Position numbers and translations under genes: made by a program. The notes under the pieces were generated by a model. The model was not told where the DNA came from. It saw only the letters and a program-made list of their open reading frames with translations, and searched no databases. 64,000 nucleotides of DNA from an uncultured Eubacteriales bacterium (GTDB taxonomy: Bacteria > Bacillota > Clostridia > Oscillospirales > UBA644): NCBI GenBank assembly GCA_934438175.1, contig CAKSBH010000003.1, positions 1 to 64,000 of the forward strand, given 5' to 3'. This document shows, piece after piece, positions 8,637 to 17,432 of the stretch (within the stretch, counting starts at the first letter, position 1; each line of letters opens with the position of its first letter).

Positions 8637-10636
8637 GAATTTTCACTCTCCTGTGAAAGTCTTAAGTCCCTGATCCGGTCACGCAACTGGGCGGCAAGTT
8701 CAAAATCCAGCGCCTTGGCGGCTTTCCGCATTTCTTCCGTCAGCCGGCGAATCTGCTTTTCCGATTCCGCATACGACAGTTTTTCGGGCTTTCCTCCGTG
8801 TCCGGCAGAACCCGGACCTTCGGTATTGCCCAATTCCGCAAGGATGGACGATGCCTTCACCGGTTTGACAATGCTCTGCGGCACAATGTGATGGTCCTCG
8901 TTGTATTTCATCTGAATGGCACGGCGCCGTTCTGTCTCACGGATGGCATTCTCCATCGCAGGCGTGACTTCGTCCCCGTACATGATGACCATGCCGTTGA
9001 CGTTTCTTGCCGCACGCCCGATAATCTGGACCAGCGACGTTTCCGTTCGCAAAAATCCTGCTTTATCGGCATCCAGAATAGCAATCAGCGAAACTTCCGG
9101 TAAGTCCAGCCCCTCCCGAAGGAGGTTGATGCCCACCAGAACATCAAATTCCCCGCTGCGAAGATCCTGCAGCAACTCCAGCCGGTCCATCGTTTCCACT
9201 TCATGGTGCATATACCGCACACGGATTCCCAGTTCGGAAAGGTACTCCGTCAGGGATTCCGCCATCCGTTTTGTCAACGTAACCACAAGCGTACGCTCTT
9301 TCTTTTCCGTGCGCTTACGGATCTCCGACACCAGGTCGTCTACCTGATTGGCCGACGGTTTGACCACGACTTCGGGATCGACCAGTCCGGTAGGACGGAT
9401 GATCTGCTCGACAATCTGCGAGGAATGCTCACGCTCAAAGGGACCGGGCGTGGCGGAAATATATACCACCTGCCGGATCTTGTCCCGGAATTCCGAAAAG
9501 AAAAGCGGACGGTTGTCATAAGCGGAGGGAAGCCGGAATCCGTAATCCACCAGTGCCTGCTTGCGGGAACGGTCCCCGCCGCTCATCCCGCGGATCTGCG
9601 GAACGGACGCATGGCTTTCATCGATAAACATCAGATAATCATCGGGGAAATAGTCCAGAAGCGTATAAGGCGTAGCCCCCGGTTCCCTCCCTGCCAGAAT
9701 ACGGGAATAATTCTCCACACCCTTGCAATGTCCCGTCGCCCGCAGCATCTCCACATCAAACATTGTGCGTTCGCGGATTCGCTGTGCTTCCACCAGTTTT
9801 CCCTCGGAACGGAACCACGCCTCCCGCTCTTCCATTTCCTTCAGAATGGCCTGAATTCCCTTTTCCAGTTTCTGGTCACTGGTCACATAATGTGTCGCCG
9901 GAAAAATCACGGCATAATTCAAAAAGCGAATCAATTGCCCGGTAATGGGATCAATCTCACAGATCCGGTCCACTTCATCACCAAAGAACTCCACACGCAC
10001 AATCCGATCGTTGGACGAGGCAGGATATACATCCACCACATCGCCGTTGACCCGGAACATGCCGCGGGCGGTATCGATATCGTTGTGGTCATAGCGGATC
10101 TTCACCAGACGGCGTGCGTAATCATCACGGTCAAGCTTCTGCCCAACACGCACGCCGACCATCATATCGTGATAATCTTCCGGATTTCCCAGCGTGTAGA
10201 TACAGGAAACGGACGCCACAACAATGACATCCCTCCGTTCAAACAGCGCCGACGTCGCCGAATGGCGCATCCGGTCAATGTCATCGTTGATGCTCATATC
10301 CTTTTCGATGTAGGTATCTGTATGGACAATATAAGCTTCCGGCTGATAATAATCATAATAAGAAACAAAATATTCCACCGCATTGTCCGGAAACAGTTCC
10401 CGGAGTTCGGTGCAAAGCTGTGCTGCCAACGTTTTGTTGTGCGCGAGAACCAGCGTCGGGCGCTGAACCCGCTCGATGATATTCGCCATGGTAAACGTCT
10501 TGCCGGACCCGGTCACACCGAGCAGCGTCTGCTCGTGCATTCCGGAAAGAATGCCCTGCGAAAGACGTTCTATTGCCTCCGGCTGATCGCCGGTGGGTTT
10601 ATATTTGCTGTGAATGACAAATCTCCGCTCGTCCAT
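8633..10636 (-). CDS. uvrB: Excinuclease ABC subunit B
   Basis: Helicase-like subunit that verifies damage and recruits UvrC. 667 residues, the usual size. Seen: GVTGSGKT Walker A near residues 40-47, the lesion-probing beta-hairpin region SYYDYYQPEAYI, FIDESHAS (motif II), GINLLREGLDLP, and a C-terminal UVR motif (EEMRKAAKALDFELAAQLRD). ATG at 10636 has GGAG 7 bases upstream. First gene of uvrBA. A canonical Gram-positive SOS box (GAAC-N4-GTTC) was not found in the upstream 150 bases. Confidence 0.98.
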   Translation of the reverse strand: MDERRFVIHSKYKPTGDQPEAIERLSQGILSGMHEQTLLGVTGSGKTFTMANIIERVQRPTLVLAHNKTLAAQLCTELRELFPDNAVEYFVSYYDYYQPEAYIVHTDTYIEKDMSINDDIDRMRHSATSALFERRDVIVVASVSCIYTLGNPEDYHDMMVGVRVGQKLDRDDYARRLVKIRYDHNDIDTARGMFRVNGDVVDVYPASSNDRIVRVEFFGDEVDRICEIDPITGQLIRFLNYAVIFPATHYVTSDQKLEKGIQAILKEMEEREAWFRSEGKLVEAQRIRERTMFDVEMLRATGHCKGVENYSRILAGREPGATPYTLLDYFPDDYLMFIDESHASVPQIRGMSGGDRSRKQALVDYGFRLPSAYDNRPLFFSEFRDKIRQVVYISATPGPFEREHSSQIVEQIIRPTGLVDPEVVVKPSANQVDDLVSEIRKRTEKKERTLVVTLTKRMAESLTEYLSELGIRVRYMHHEVETMDRLELLQDLRSGEFDVLVGINLLREGLDLPEVSLIAILDADKAGFLRTETSLVQIIGRAARNVNGMVIMYGDEVTPAMENAIRETERRRAIQMKYNEDHHIVPQSIVKPVKASSILAELGNTEGPGSAGHGGKPEKLSYAESEKQIRRLTEEMRKAAKALDFELAAQLRDRIRDLRLSQESENS

Positions 10637-10682
10637 GCTCTTTCTCCGAAAACATCAAATTTCAGAAGGATGCCATCCATGT

Positions 10683-10691
10683 ATTATACCA
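10683..10691 (-). promoter_or_regulatory. Extended -10 element for uvrBA
   Basis: Minus strand reads TGGTATAAT, an extended -10 (TG-N-TATAAT). The region 17 bases further upstream (TTTTCT) is a poor -35, which is compatible with an extended -10 promoter. Transcription start is expected near 10676. Confidence 0.6.
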
Positions 10692-10743
10692 CAAAACGTG
10701 TAAAAAGAAAAGAGGAAATCCAAAAAAAGTTCACCGGAAGAAA

Positions 10744-10769
10744 GAAAAAACGTCCTGACGGGACGTTTT
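10744..10769 (-). terminator. Terminator of the hypothetical gene at 10774
   Basis: Stem ACGTCC/GGACGT extended by A/T runs (10745-10754 with 10760-10769), loop of 5 bases, T-run on the minus-strand side, 5 bases after the stop codon of the upstream gene. Confidence 0.75.
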
Positions 10770-10773
10770 TCGG

Positions 10774-11265
10774 TCAGAACCACGCCGGAACCGGTGGTTC
10801 GGAATGCTTTTTGCGTTGCGGAACATATTCGGAGCGGGCTTCGGTCAGATTCAGTCCCAGATCCGTCACGAACGTCTCCAGAGCATCCGCATCATGGGAG
10901 CACCCGATGTACAGATCGTAATCCCCGCCGAAATGGACGAACGCACCGTCACTTTCCAGACGGCACCAATATTCCCCGCGCAGACAGCCGCAGGCAACCG
11001 TACGGAGATCCTGCTCTTCGCACAGGGCGGCGCCGCAAACAAACGGGCAACGGTGTTCCGCATCCTCCAGACCCTCCGCATAAACGGGCTTTGCATGCCG
11101 GAATACAAAAGCGATAACATCCAGAAATCGCTTTTCTGTTATTTCATACTCGGCTTGCGTCAGCGTATGTCCGTGAAACACCCCGCCGATGTCGGAAAAA
11201 GAAATCCAGTCTGCCATATATTCCGCATAGTCCGCAAACTTGGTCAGATGATATTCCCGCAGCAT
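10774..11265 (-). CDS. Hypothetical protein
   Basis: 163 residues from the ATG at 11265, preceded by GGGGGAG. Acidic, soluble, rich in aromatic residues and cysteines (several within residues 70-125, including CPFVCGAALC and CGC). No domain recognised. It has its own promoter and terminator, so it is a single-gene unit between the spore SASP gene and uvrB. The cysteines are not spaced as a clear zinc ribbon. Function unknown. Confidence 0.7.
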   Translation of the reverse strand: MLREYHLTKFADYAEYMADWISFSDIGGVFHGHTLTQAEYEITEKRFLDVIAFVFRHAKPVYAEGLEDAEHRCPFVCGAALCEEQDLRTVACGCLRGEYWCRLESDGAFVHFGGDYDLYIGCSHDADALETFVTDLGLNLTEARSEYVPQRKKHSEPPVPAWF

Positions 11266-11293
11266 TTCCGTCTTCTCCCCCTGTTTTTTCTTC

Positions 11294-11322
11294 AGTATAC
11301 CATATGTTGCAAAAAAATGCAA
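11294..11322 (-). promoter_or_regulatory. Promoter of the hypothetical gene (TTGCAT-17-TATACT)
   Basis: Minus strand TTGCAT, 17-base spacer, TATACT, ending about 30 bases before the chosen ATG at 11265. The placement supports that start rather than the longer in-frame ATG at 11322, which would lie in the -35 element. Confidence 0.65.
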
Positions 11323-11332
11323 GAAAGCAACG

Positions 11333-11363
11333 CGGCAGAATCCGCATTCCGCAGATTCTGCCG
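11333..11363 (-). terminator. Hairpin after the SASP gene
   Basis: Perfect 10-bp stem CGGCAGAATC/GATTCTGCCG with an 11-base loop, 24 bases after the SASP stop codon. The T-run on the minus side is broken (GCGTTGCTTTC), so termination may be partial. Confidence 0.6.
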
Positions 11364-11386
11364 TGCAAGGATGTTTTTCAACAACC

Positions 11387-11578
11387 TTATTTCATGCCGT
11401 TTTCGTAGCTTTCGATCATCTTTTTGACCATCTGACCACCGACAGAACCTGCCTGCTTGGAGGTGAGATCGCCATTGTAACCCTGCTTCAGCGTAACGCC
11501 CACTTCATTCGCCGCTTCCATTTTGAAACGGTTCAGAGCGTCTTTTGCCTGAGGAACAACGTTCTTTTTACCAGCCAT
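11387..11578 (-). CDS. Alpha/beta-type small acid-soluble spore protein
   Basis: 63 residues from the ATG at 11578 (GAAGGAG 8 bases upstream; an in-frame GTG six codons earlier contains the ribosome binding site itself). SASPs coat spore DNA, switching it to A-form and protecting it from UV and peroxide; they are degraded at germination. Seen: ALNRFKMEAANEVGV, matching the first conserved SASP signature with its Glu-rich GPR protease site, and GGQMVKKMIESYE, the C-terminal signature. This is direct evidence of an endospore former. Single gene with a sigma-G-type promoter. Confidence 0.95.
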   Translation of the reverse strand: MAGKKNVVPQAKDALNRFKMEAANEVGVTLKQGYNGDLTSKQAGSVGGQMVKKMIESYENGMK

Positions 11579-11630
11579 TGTGATATTCTCCTTCACAAAA
11601 TTGTTTTTGTTTTGCGATTGCTCGCATTAG

Positions 11631-11660
11631 TAGTATGAGGAGCATATCAAAAAATATGAA
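11631..11660 (-). promoter_or_regulatory. Sigma-G-type forespore promoter of the SASP gene
   Basis: Minus strand TTCATA (11655-11660), 17-base spacer, CATACTA (11631-11637). The -10 equals the sigma-G consensus CATACTA and the -35 differs by one base from TGCATA. No good sigma-A promoter is present. Transcription start near 11624, 46 bases before the ATG. Confidence 0.75.
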
Positions 11661-11681
11661 TGGAAATATTTCCCGTAAAAA

Positions 11682-13421
11682 TTACCGTTCCTGCCCACGG
11701 AACTGGCTGTTGTACAGCATGGCGTAAAACCCGTTTTTTTCCAGAAGTTCCGCATGATTCCCCTGCTCGATGACCTGCCCGTCCTTCATCACGAGAATCA
11801 CATCTGCTTCCCGGACAGTTGACAACCGGTGCGCAACAAGAAACGAAGTACGGCCCTTCATCATACGGGCGAAGGCGGATTGAATCTTCAGTTCGGTGCG
11901 GGTGTCGATGGATGAGGTGGCTTCGTCCAGAATGAGCATGGGAGGAAGAACCAGCATGGCACGGGCAATGCAGAGAAGCTGCCGCTGTCCCGCCGAAAGA
12001 TTGCTTCCGTTTTCACGAATCATCGTACGGTAGCCGTCCGGCAAGCGCAGAATGAACGAATGTGCATGCGCGGCTTTGGCGGCGGCCTCAATCTCCTCGT
12101 CGGAAGCATCCGGACGACCGTAAGCAATGTTATCCCGCACGGTTCCGGATTCCAGCCAGGTATCCTGAAGCACCATTCCGTAACGGGAACGCAGGTCGTG
12201 GCGGGTCATTGTGCGGAGATCCGCGCCATCCACCGAAATACAGCCGCTGTTCACATCGTAAAAGCGCATCAGCAAATTGATGAGCGTGGTTTTTCCGCAC
12301 CCGGTAGGACCGACAATGGCAATTCTCTGACCGGGACAAACGGAAAGGGAAAAATTTTCAATCAGCGGACGCTCCGGCACATAACGGAACGACACCCGCT
12401 CAAGCACAACGCTCCCTTCTGCCGGAGGACACGCCGCAGGGTCGCAATCCGGGGTTTCTTCTTGTTCATCCAGAAACGCAAACACACGCTCTGCGCAGGT
12501 CATGGCATTCTGCAGTTCTGTAATCACACCGCTGATTTCATTGAACGGTTTTGCATACTGGGAAGCATAACTGAGAAAAACACTGAGCTGACCGACCGTG
12601 ATGCCTCCGCTGACGGCATACAGGGCACTAATCAGCGTGACAATGGCGTACACAATGTTGTTGACCAGCCGGGTACCCGGATTGGTCAGGCTGGAGAAAA
12701 ACGTCGCATGGAGCGAAGCATCGCAAAGACGGTTGTTCACCTCATCAAAATCCGCCTGTCCGGCGTCTTCGTGGCCGAAAGCACGGACAACCCGCTGTCC
12801 CTCCACCAGTTCGTTGATGAGTGAAGTCTGCGTCCCGCGGATCCCCGCCTGTTTGCGGAAGAAACGCTGCGTCCTCATCGCAATGAACCGGGCAACGAGA
12901 ATGGAAAGCGGCGTCAGCAGCATTACCGCAAGAGCAATCACGACATTGAGATAGAACATAATGCCCAGGGTGGTAACAATGGTGATGATGCCGGTAAACA
13001 ACTGCGTAAATCCCATCAGAAGCCCGTCGGCAAAGGTATCCACATCGGCAACCATCCGGCTCACCGTATCGCCGACCGGGTGAACATCCAGATACGAAAG
13101 CGGAAGCCGGTTGATTTTCCGGCTCATCCGATCCCGCAGATCGCGACAGACGGAAAATGTGATGCGGTTGTTTCCGTTTGCCAGAAGCTTCTGCGCCAGA
13201 GCGCCGAGCAGCGCCGTTGCACCGATTAAAAGAATTTTTTGCAGAACATCCGAAAAATCCACACTTCCGGCACCGAGCATCGCATCAATGGCAAAGCCGC
13301 AGAAAACCGGAACAAGCAACTGTGCCGCAGCCGAAAGAAGTGCAAACAAAAGTCCCGCCGCAACCAAAAGCCGATACGGACGAAGAAGCGCGAGAACACG
13401 ACGCAAGGTACGGTTTTTCAT
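11682..13421 (-). CDS. ABC exporter half-transporter, subunit 2
   Basis: 579 residues: six-helix type I exporter membrane domain (residues about 1-310) fused to an ABC ATPase. Seen: Walker A GPTGCGKTTL, signature LSAGQRQL, Walker B MLILDEATSSID with the catalytic Glu, and H-loop VAHRLST. Its start overlaps the stop of the upstream half-transporter by 4 bases (ATGA), the classical arrangement of heterodimeric multidrug or lipid exporters (BmrCD, MdlAB-like). Substrate cannot be told from sequence. Confidence 0.93.
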   Translation of the reverse strand: MKNRTLRRVLALLRPYRLLVAAGLLFALLSAAAQLLVPVFCGFAIDAMLGAGSVDFSDVLQKILLIGATALLGALAQKLLANGNNRITFSVCRDLRDRMSRKINRLPLSYLDVHPVGDTVSRMVADVDTFADGLLMGFTQLFTGIITIVTTLGIMFYLNVVIALAVMLLTPLSILVARFIAMRTQRFFRKQAGIRGTQTSLINELVEGQRVVRAFGHEDAGQADFDEVNNRLCDASLHATFFSSLTNPGTRLVNNIVYAIVTLISALYAVSGGITVGQLSVFLSYASQYAKPFNEISGVITELQNAMTCAERVFAFLDEQEETPDCDPAACPPAEGSVVLERVSFRYVPERPLIENFSLSVCPGQRIAIVGPTGCGKTTLINLLMRFYDVNSGCISVDGADLRTMTRHDLRSRYGMVLQDTWLESGTVRDNIAYGRPDASDEEIEAAAKAAHAHSFILRLPDGYRTMIRENGSNLSAGQRQLLCIARAMLVLPPMLILDEATSSIDTRTELKIQSAFARMMKGRTSFLVAHRLSTVREADVILVMKDGQVIEQGNHAELLEKNGFYAMLYNSQFRGQER

Positions 13422-15142
13422 GCGTGCACCTCCGTTCCGAACTGACTGTCATAAATCTCACGGTAAACCGGGCATGTTTTCAAAAGCTCTTCATGCTTTC
13501 CGTTTCCAACCAGTTTTCCGTCCTCCAGCACCAGAATGCGGTCTGCATGCATCAAAGAGCCGGTCCTCTGGCTCACCGAAATCACGGTACGATCATCCGG
13601 CAACTGCCGGAGCGCCTGATGCAAAGCCGCATCCGTGGCATAATCCAGGGCAGAAGAACTGTCGTCCAAAATCAGAATGTCCGAGTCCGAAAGCAATGCG
13701 CGGGCAATGGTCAGGCGCTGCTTTTGTCCGCCCGAAAAATTCGCCCCGCCCGGAGAGACCTCTTCATCCAGCCCGTTTGGTTTTGCGCGCACAAAATCCG
13801 CTGCCTGCGCCATTTCCAGGGCATGCCACAGGTCCTCCTCCGTCGCATCCGATTTTCCCCACAGCAGATTGGAGCGAATGGTGCCGGAGAACAGACGCGG
13901 TTTCTGATCGACAAGAGCCACGGAGGAAAGCAGGGTCTGCCGGGAATAGGAAGAAATCGGTTTTCCCTTGAACCGGATCTCGCCGGATGTGGCATCATAA
14001 AACCTCGGAATGAGATGAACCAGAGAGGATTTTCCGCTTCCCGTCCCGCCGATGATGCCGACCGTCTCTCCTTTTTGCACGGAAAACGTCAGATCCGTCA
14101 GAGATTCCGCGCCCGCATCCGCATAGAGAAGTGACACCCCGTCAAACGTCAAAAGCGCCGCGCCCTCCTGTCCCTGTGTTTCCGTTCCGTAAACCATGGA
14201 GCCGTCCGTATCGAGAATCTGTCCGATCCGCTTCATGCCCGAAACGGATTTGCTGAGCTGAATGACCAGATTGGCAAGCTTGACAAGTTCCACCAGAATC
14301 TGCGACAGGTAATTGATCAGAGAAATGACATGACCGGGCAGAAGCACGCCGCCGTCCACCTTGCCGGCACCGAACCACAGAATCAGAACAATCCCGGCGT
14401 TGACCAGAACGTAGGTCAGCGGGTTCATCCATGCGGCAATACGTCCGACTGCCAATTGTGCACGCAGCAACGCGGCGTCAATATCGATAAACTTTTTTTG
14501 CTGAACCTCTTCTCTGCCAAACGCGCGGATAACCCGCACACCGTTCAGCCCTTCCCGCGTTGTTCCGGTCACGGAATCCAGATTCTGTTGAACATTCCGG
14601 TACATCGGCGCGGTCCAGAGCAAAATGCCGAACACAACGGCAAACAAAAGCACAATCACCGCAACAAAAATCCACGCAATCTGTGCGTCAATGGTAAATG
14701 CCAGAATCATGGCACCGAAAACGATGAAGGGACTGCGCAGAAACAGGCGCAGAAACAGATTCGCTCCGTTCTGCACCTGGTTCACGTCGCTGGTCATGCG
14801 CGTAATCAGAGTTGAAGTACCGATTCGGTCCAGCGTAGTAAAATCAAAACGCTGAATTTTCGCAAACAGCTGACGGCGAAGCCCCGTTGCCGTTCCGATC
14901 GCTGCCTTTGCCGCGAAATACTGGGCAACAAAGCTGCACCCAAGACCAAGAAGCGCCATACCGAGCAAAACGGCAAACCGAACAAGGATATAGGTACTGT
15001 CCCGCTGCGCGATGCCGATGTTGATCATGTCTGCCACCAACAGAGGAACAGCCAGATCGAAACACGCCTCCAGCATCTTGAACAGAGGCGCCAGAACAGC
15101 TTCCTTTTTATATTGTTTGAAGTACGGAAGTAAATGATGCAT
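13418..15142 (-). CDS. ABC exporter half-transporter, subunit 1 (degenerate site)
   Basis: 574 residues from the ATG at 15142 (AAGAGGAG 4 bases upstream; a longer reading lacks a ribosome binding site and runs into the parC-like terminator). Six-helix membrane domain then ATPase: Walker A GGTGSGKSSL, signature FSGGQKQR, Walker B ILILDDSSSALD. The residue after Walker B is Asp instead of the catalytic Glu, and the H-loop reads VSQRTG without the usual His, so this subunit probably supplies the non-catalytic site of a heterodimer with the next gene. Confidence 0.92.
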   Translation of the reverse strand: MHHLLPYFKQYKKEAVLAPLFKMLEACFDLAVPLLVADMINIGIAQRDSTYILVRFAVLLGMALLGLGCSFVAQYFAAKAAIGTATGLRRQLFAKIQRFDFTTLDRIGTSTLITRMTSDVNQVQNGANLFLRLFLRSPFIVFGAMILAFTIDAQIAWIFVAVIVLLFAVVFGILLWTAPMYRNVQQNLDSVTGTTREGLNGVRVIRAFGREEVQQKKFIDIDAALLRAQLAVGRIAAWMNPLTYVLVNAGIVLILWFGAGKVDGGVLLPGHVISLINYLSQILVELVKLANLVIQLSKSVSGMKRIGQILDTDGSMVYGTETQGQEGAALLTFDGVSLLYADAGAESLTDLTFSVQKGETVGIIGGTGSGKSSLVHLIPRFYDATSGEIRFKGKPISSYSRQTLLSSVALVDQKPRLFSGTIRSNLLWGKSDATEEDLWHALEMAQAADFVRAKPNGLDEEVSPGGANFSGGQKQRLTIARALLSDSDILILDDSSSALDYATDAALHQALRQLPDDRTVISVSQRTGSLMHADRILVLEDGKLVGNGKHEELLKTCPVYREIYDSQFGTEVHA

Positions 15143-15165
15143 AATTCTCCTCTTGTCCAGCAGAA

Positions 15166-15208
15166 GAAAGCCGACGGAAACGGAAGAAATCCTCTTTCGC
15201 CGGCTTTC
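15166..15208 (-). terminator. Terminator-like hairpin after the topoisomerase A gene
   Basis: Stem GAAAGCCGACG (15166-15176) with CGCCGGCTTTC (15198-15208), one mismatch, 21-base loop. The 3' side is followed by TTCTGC rather than a long T-run, so read-through into the exporter pair is possible; no clear separate promoter for that pair was seen. Confidence 0.5.
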
Positions 15209-15218
15209 ACTCACTTTT

Positions 15219-17414
15219 TTACAGAATGGTCAGTTGCACATCCTCTTCCCGGAGAAAGCTTCCGGCGGCAGGGATGTTTTTCGTCCGGTACTTTTTCGGA
15301 TCCCGGAACATTCCGTCCGACAACGGAACGACCGATGCCAGAACGTTCTTTCCCTTCAGCGTCATCGCATTGACACCGGCGGTGCTTTTCGTCGTTTTCG
15401 GTGCAATGGCACCGGAATTCAGAATCAGAACCCGGTCATTGGAGGATGTGAGTACATAATCTCCGTCTTCACGCACCGCAAACAGCGCGACCAGCGGCGA
15501 CGCCCCCGAATAGGCATTGATGAGTTTTTTGCGGTTCTGCTTGGTGGCATATGCCGAAAGCTCAACCTTCGCACATTTTCCGTTCGCAAAAAATGCCAGC
15601 AGATACCCTTTGAAATCCATGGTTGCCGTAACCAGAACAACGTTTTCTCCGGCATCAAATCCGAGCGTCTGCGGCAGATAATCGCCCAGAAGACTGGTTT
15701 TAGAGTCGGCAAAAGCGCCGAGTTTGGCTTTGTATACCTGCTGTTTATCCGTAAACACCAGCAGTTCCGCACGGTTGTTCGTGGGAATCTCCGCAACAAT
15801 GGTATCGTTTTCCTTGAGTTTGTGCGGTCCGCTCATACGAAGGGAAGCATCCGTGATCTTCTTGATATATCCGTCATGCGTGACAAACAGCGTGACCGGA
15901 TAATCTTCGTATCCTTCGTCTTCCGCAACATCCTCGCGGGAAATATCATAAACGATTTCCGTGCGGCGGGGCTTGCCGTACTTTCTGGCAATTTCTTTCA
16001 GTTGCCCCACCATGATTTTTTTGATCTTACGGTCACTTCCGACGGTCTCTTCCAGATCGGCAATATCCTCTTTCAGTTTTTCAATTTCTTCCAGTTTGTT
16101 GAGAAGATATTCCTTGTTGAGGTTACGCAGCTTGATTTCGGCGATGAATTCCGCCTGTGGCTGATCCACGCCGAACCCGATCATCAGGTTCGGAATGACG
16201 GCACTGTCCTCTTCGGTTTCCCGGATGATGCGGATTGCTTTGTCGATATCCAGAATGATTTTCTGAAGTCCCTGTAACAGGTGCAGACGTTCCTGCTTGC
16301 GATTCCGCTCAAAGGCGGCACCCCGTCGGATGCACCCTGCCCGGAAAGCGATCCACTCAAACAAAAGATCCCGGACACCGAGCGTATGCGGGGATCCGTC
16401 GATCAGTACGTTGAAATTGCAGGAAACGGAATCCTCCAGCGGTGTAAGCCGGAACAGTCGCTGCATCAGTTTTTCCGGATCCGTACCCCGCTTCAGGTCA
16501 ATGGAAAGCCGCAGACCGGATTTGTCCGAAAGATCCTTGACATAAGCGACTTCACGCACCTTTCCGTTTTTGACCACTTCCACAATTTTATCCAGAATGG
16601 CTTCCACGGTTGTGGAATACGGAATTTCGGTGACCTCGATGGCATTGAATTCCTTACGGTATGTCCACTTGCTCCGCATCCGGAAAGAGCCGTTGCCGGT
16701 GCTGTAAATTTTGCGCAGAGCGTCGGCATCATACAAAATCTGCGCCCCCGTTGTAAAATCCGGTGCGAGCAATGTCAGCATCACATCATGCTCCGGATCA
16801 TTGAGAAGTGCTACCGTGGTGTCACAGATTTCCTTGAGGTTAAACGAGCAGATGTCACTGGTCATACCGACGGCAATGCCCTTGTTCGGACTGACTAAGA
16901 TGTTGGGAAACGAGGTGGGAAGAAGCGTCGGCTCCATCAGTTCCCCGTCATAGTTCGGCACAAAATCCACAACGTCCTTATCGATATCACGAAAAACCTC
17001 GGCACAGAACCCATCCAGCTTTGCCTCGGTATAACGGGAAGCGGCATATGCCATATCCCGGGAATAGTGCTTGCCGAAATTGCCCTTGGAATCCACAAAC
17101 GGATGCAGAAGAGCATTGTGACCGCGGGTCAGACGTACCATGGTATCGTAAATGGAAGCATCCCCATGCGGGTTCAGCTTCATGGTTTCCCCGACGATGT
17201 TGGCGGATTTGGTGCGACTGCCGGTCAGAAGCCCTTTTTTATACATGGTATACAGCAGCTTGCGGTGAGCGGGCTTAAAGCCGTCGATCTCCGGAATGGC
17301 GCGGGAGATGATGACGCTCATGGCATACGGCATGAAATTTTCTTTTAATGTGCGTGTGATTTTCTGCTCCTCAATCGGAGCCGGGTCGTGACGTTCCGGT
17401 GCAGAATGTTTCAT
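15219..17414 (-). CDS. Type IIA topoisomerase subunit A (ParC-like)
   Basis: 731 residues. Cuts and rejoins DNA through the tyrosine in AASRYTE (about residue 128); the quinolone-determining region reads GDASIYDTMVR. N-terminal breakage domain, then a coiled-coil region (EYLLNKLEEIEKLKEDIADLEE), then a reduced beta-pinwheel. The GyrA box (QRRGGKG) that lets gyrase wrap DNA is not seen, so a decatenating, topoisomerase IV-like activity is more likely than supercoiling. Lies 18 bases after the B subunit gene. Rather diverged from main gyrase/ParC, so it may be an additional topoisomerase of Clostridia. Confidence 0.88.
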   Translation of the reverse strand: MKHSAPERHDPAPIEEQKITRTLKENFMPYAMSVIISRAIPEIDGFKPAHRKLLYTMYKKGLLTGSRTKSANIVGETMKLNPHGDASIYDTMVRLTRGHNALLHPFVDSKGNFGKHYSRDMAYAASRYTEAKLDGFCAEVFRDIDKDVVDFVPNYDGELMEPTLLPTSFPNILVSPNKGIAVGMTSDICSFNLKEICDTTVALLNDPEHDVMLTLLAPDFTTGAQILYDADALRKIYSTGNGSFRMRSKWTYRKEFNAIEVTEIPYSTTVEAILDKIVEVVKNGKVREVAYVKDLSDKSGLRLSIDLKRGTDPEKLMQRLFRLTPLEDSVSCNFNVLIDGSPHTLGVRDLLFEWIAFRAGCIRRGAAFERNRKQERLHLLQGLQKIILDIDKAIRIIRETEEDSAVIPNLMIGFGVDQPQAEFIAEIKLRNLNKEYLLNKLEEIEKLKEDIADLEETVGSDRKIKKIMVGQLKEIARKYGKPRRTEIVYDISREDVAEDEGYEDYPVTLFVTHDGYIKKITDASLRMSGPHKLKENDTIVAEIPTNNRAELLVFTDKQQVYKAKLGAFADSKTSLLGDYLPQTLGFDAGENVVLVTATMDFKGYLLAFFANGKCAKVELSAYATKQNRKKLINAYSGASPLVALFAVREDGDYVLTSSNDRVLILNSGAIAPKTTKSTAGVNAMTLKGKNVLASVVPLSDGMFRDPKKYRTKNIPAAGSFLREEDVQLTIL

Positions 17415-17432
17415 TGCTCAATCTCCCCTTTC

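Noticed and set aside
5610..8891. 1,093-codon plus-strand frame opposite uvrA
   Set aside because: Antisense shadow of the conserved uvrA gene.
10637..10773. SOS/LexA box upstream of uvrB
   Set aside because: No GAAC-N4-GTTC element was found in this region; a GAAC-N5-GTTC in the neighbouring coding region has the wrong spacing.
11662..11673. GGAAATATTTCC palindrome after the ABC exporter gene as terminator or operator
   Set aside because: Only 12 bp with no loop and no T-run; it lies next to the sigma-G -35 element, but one short copy is not enough evidence.
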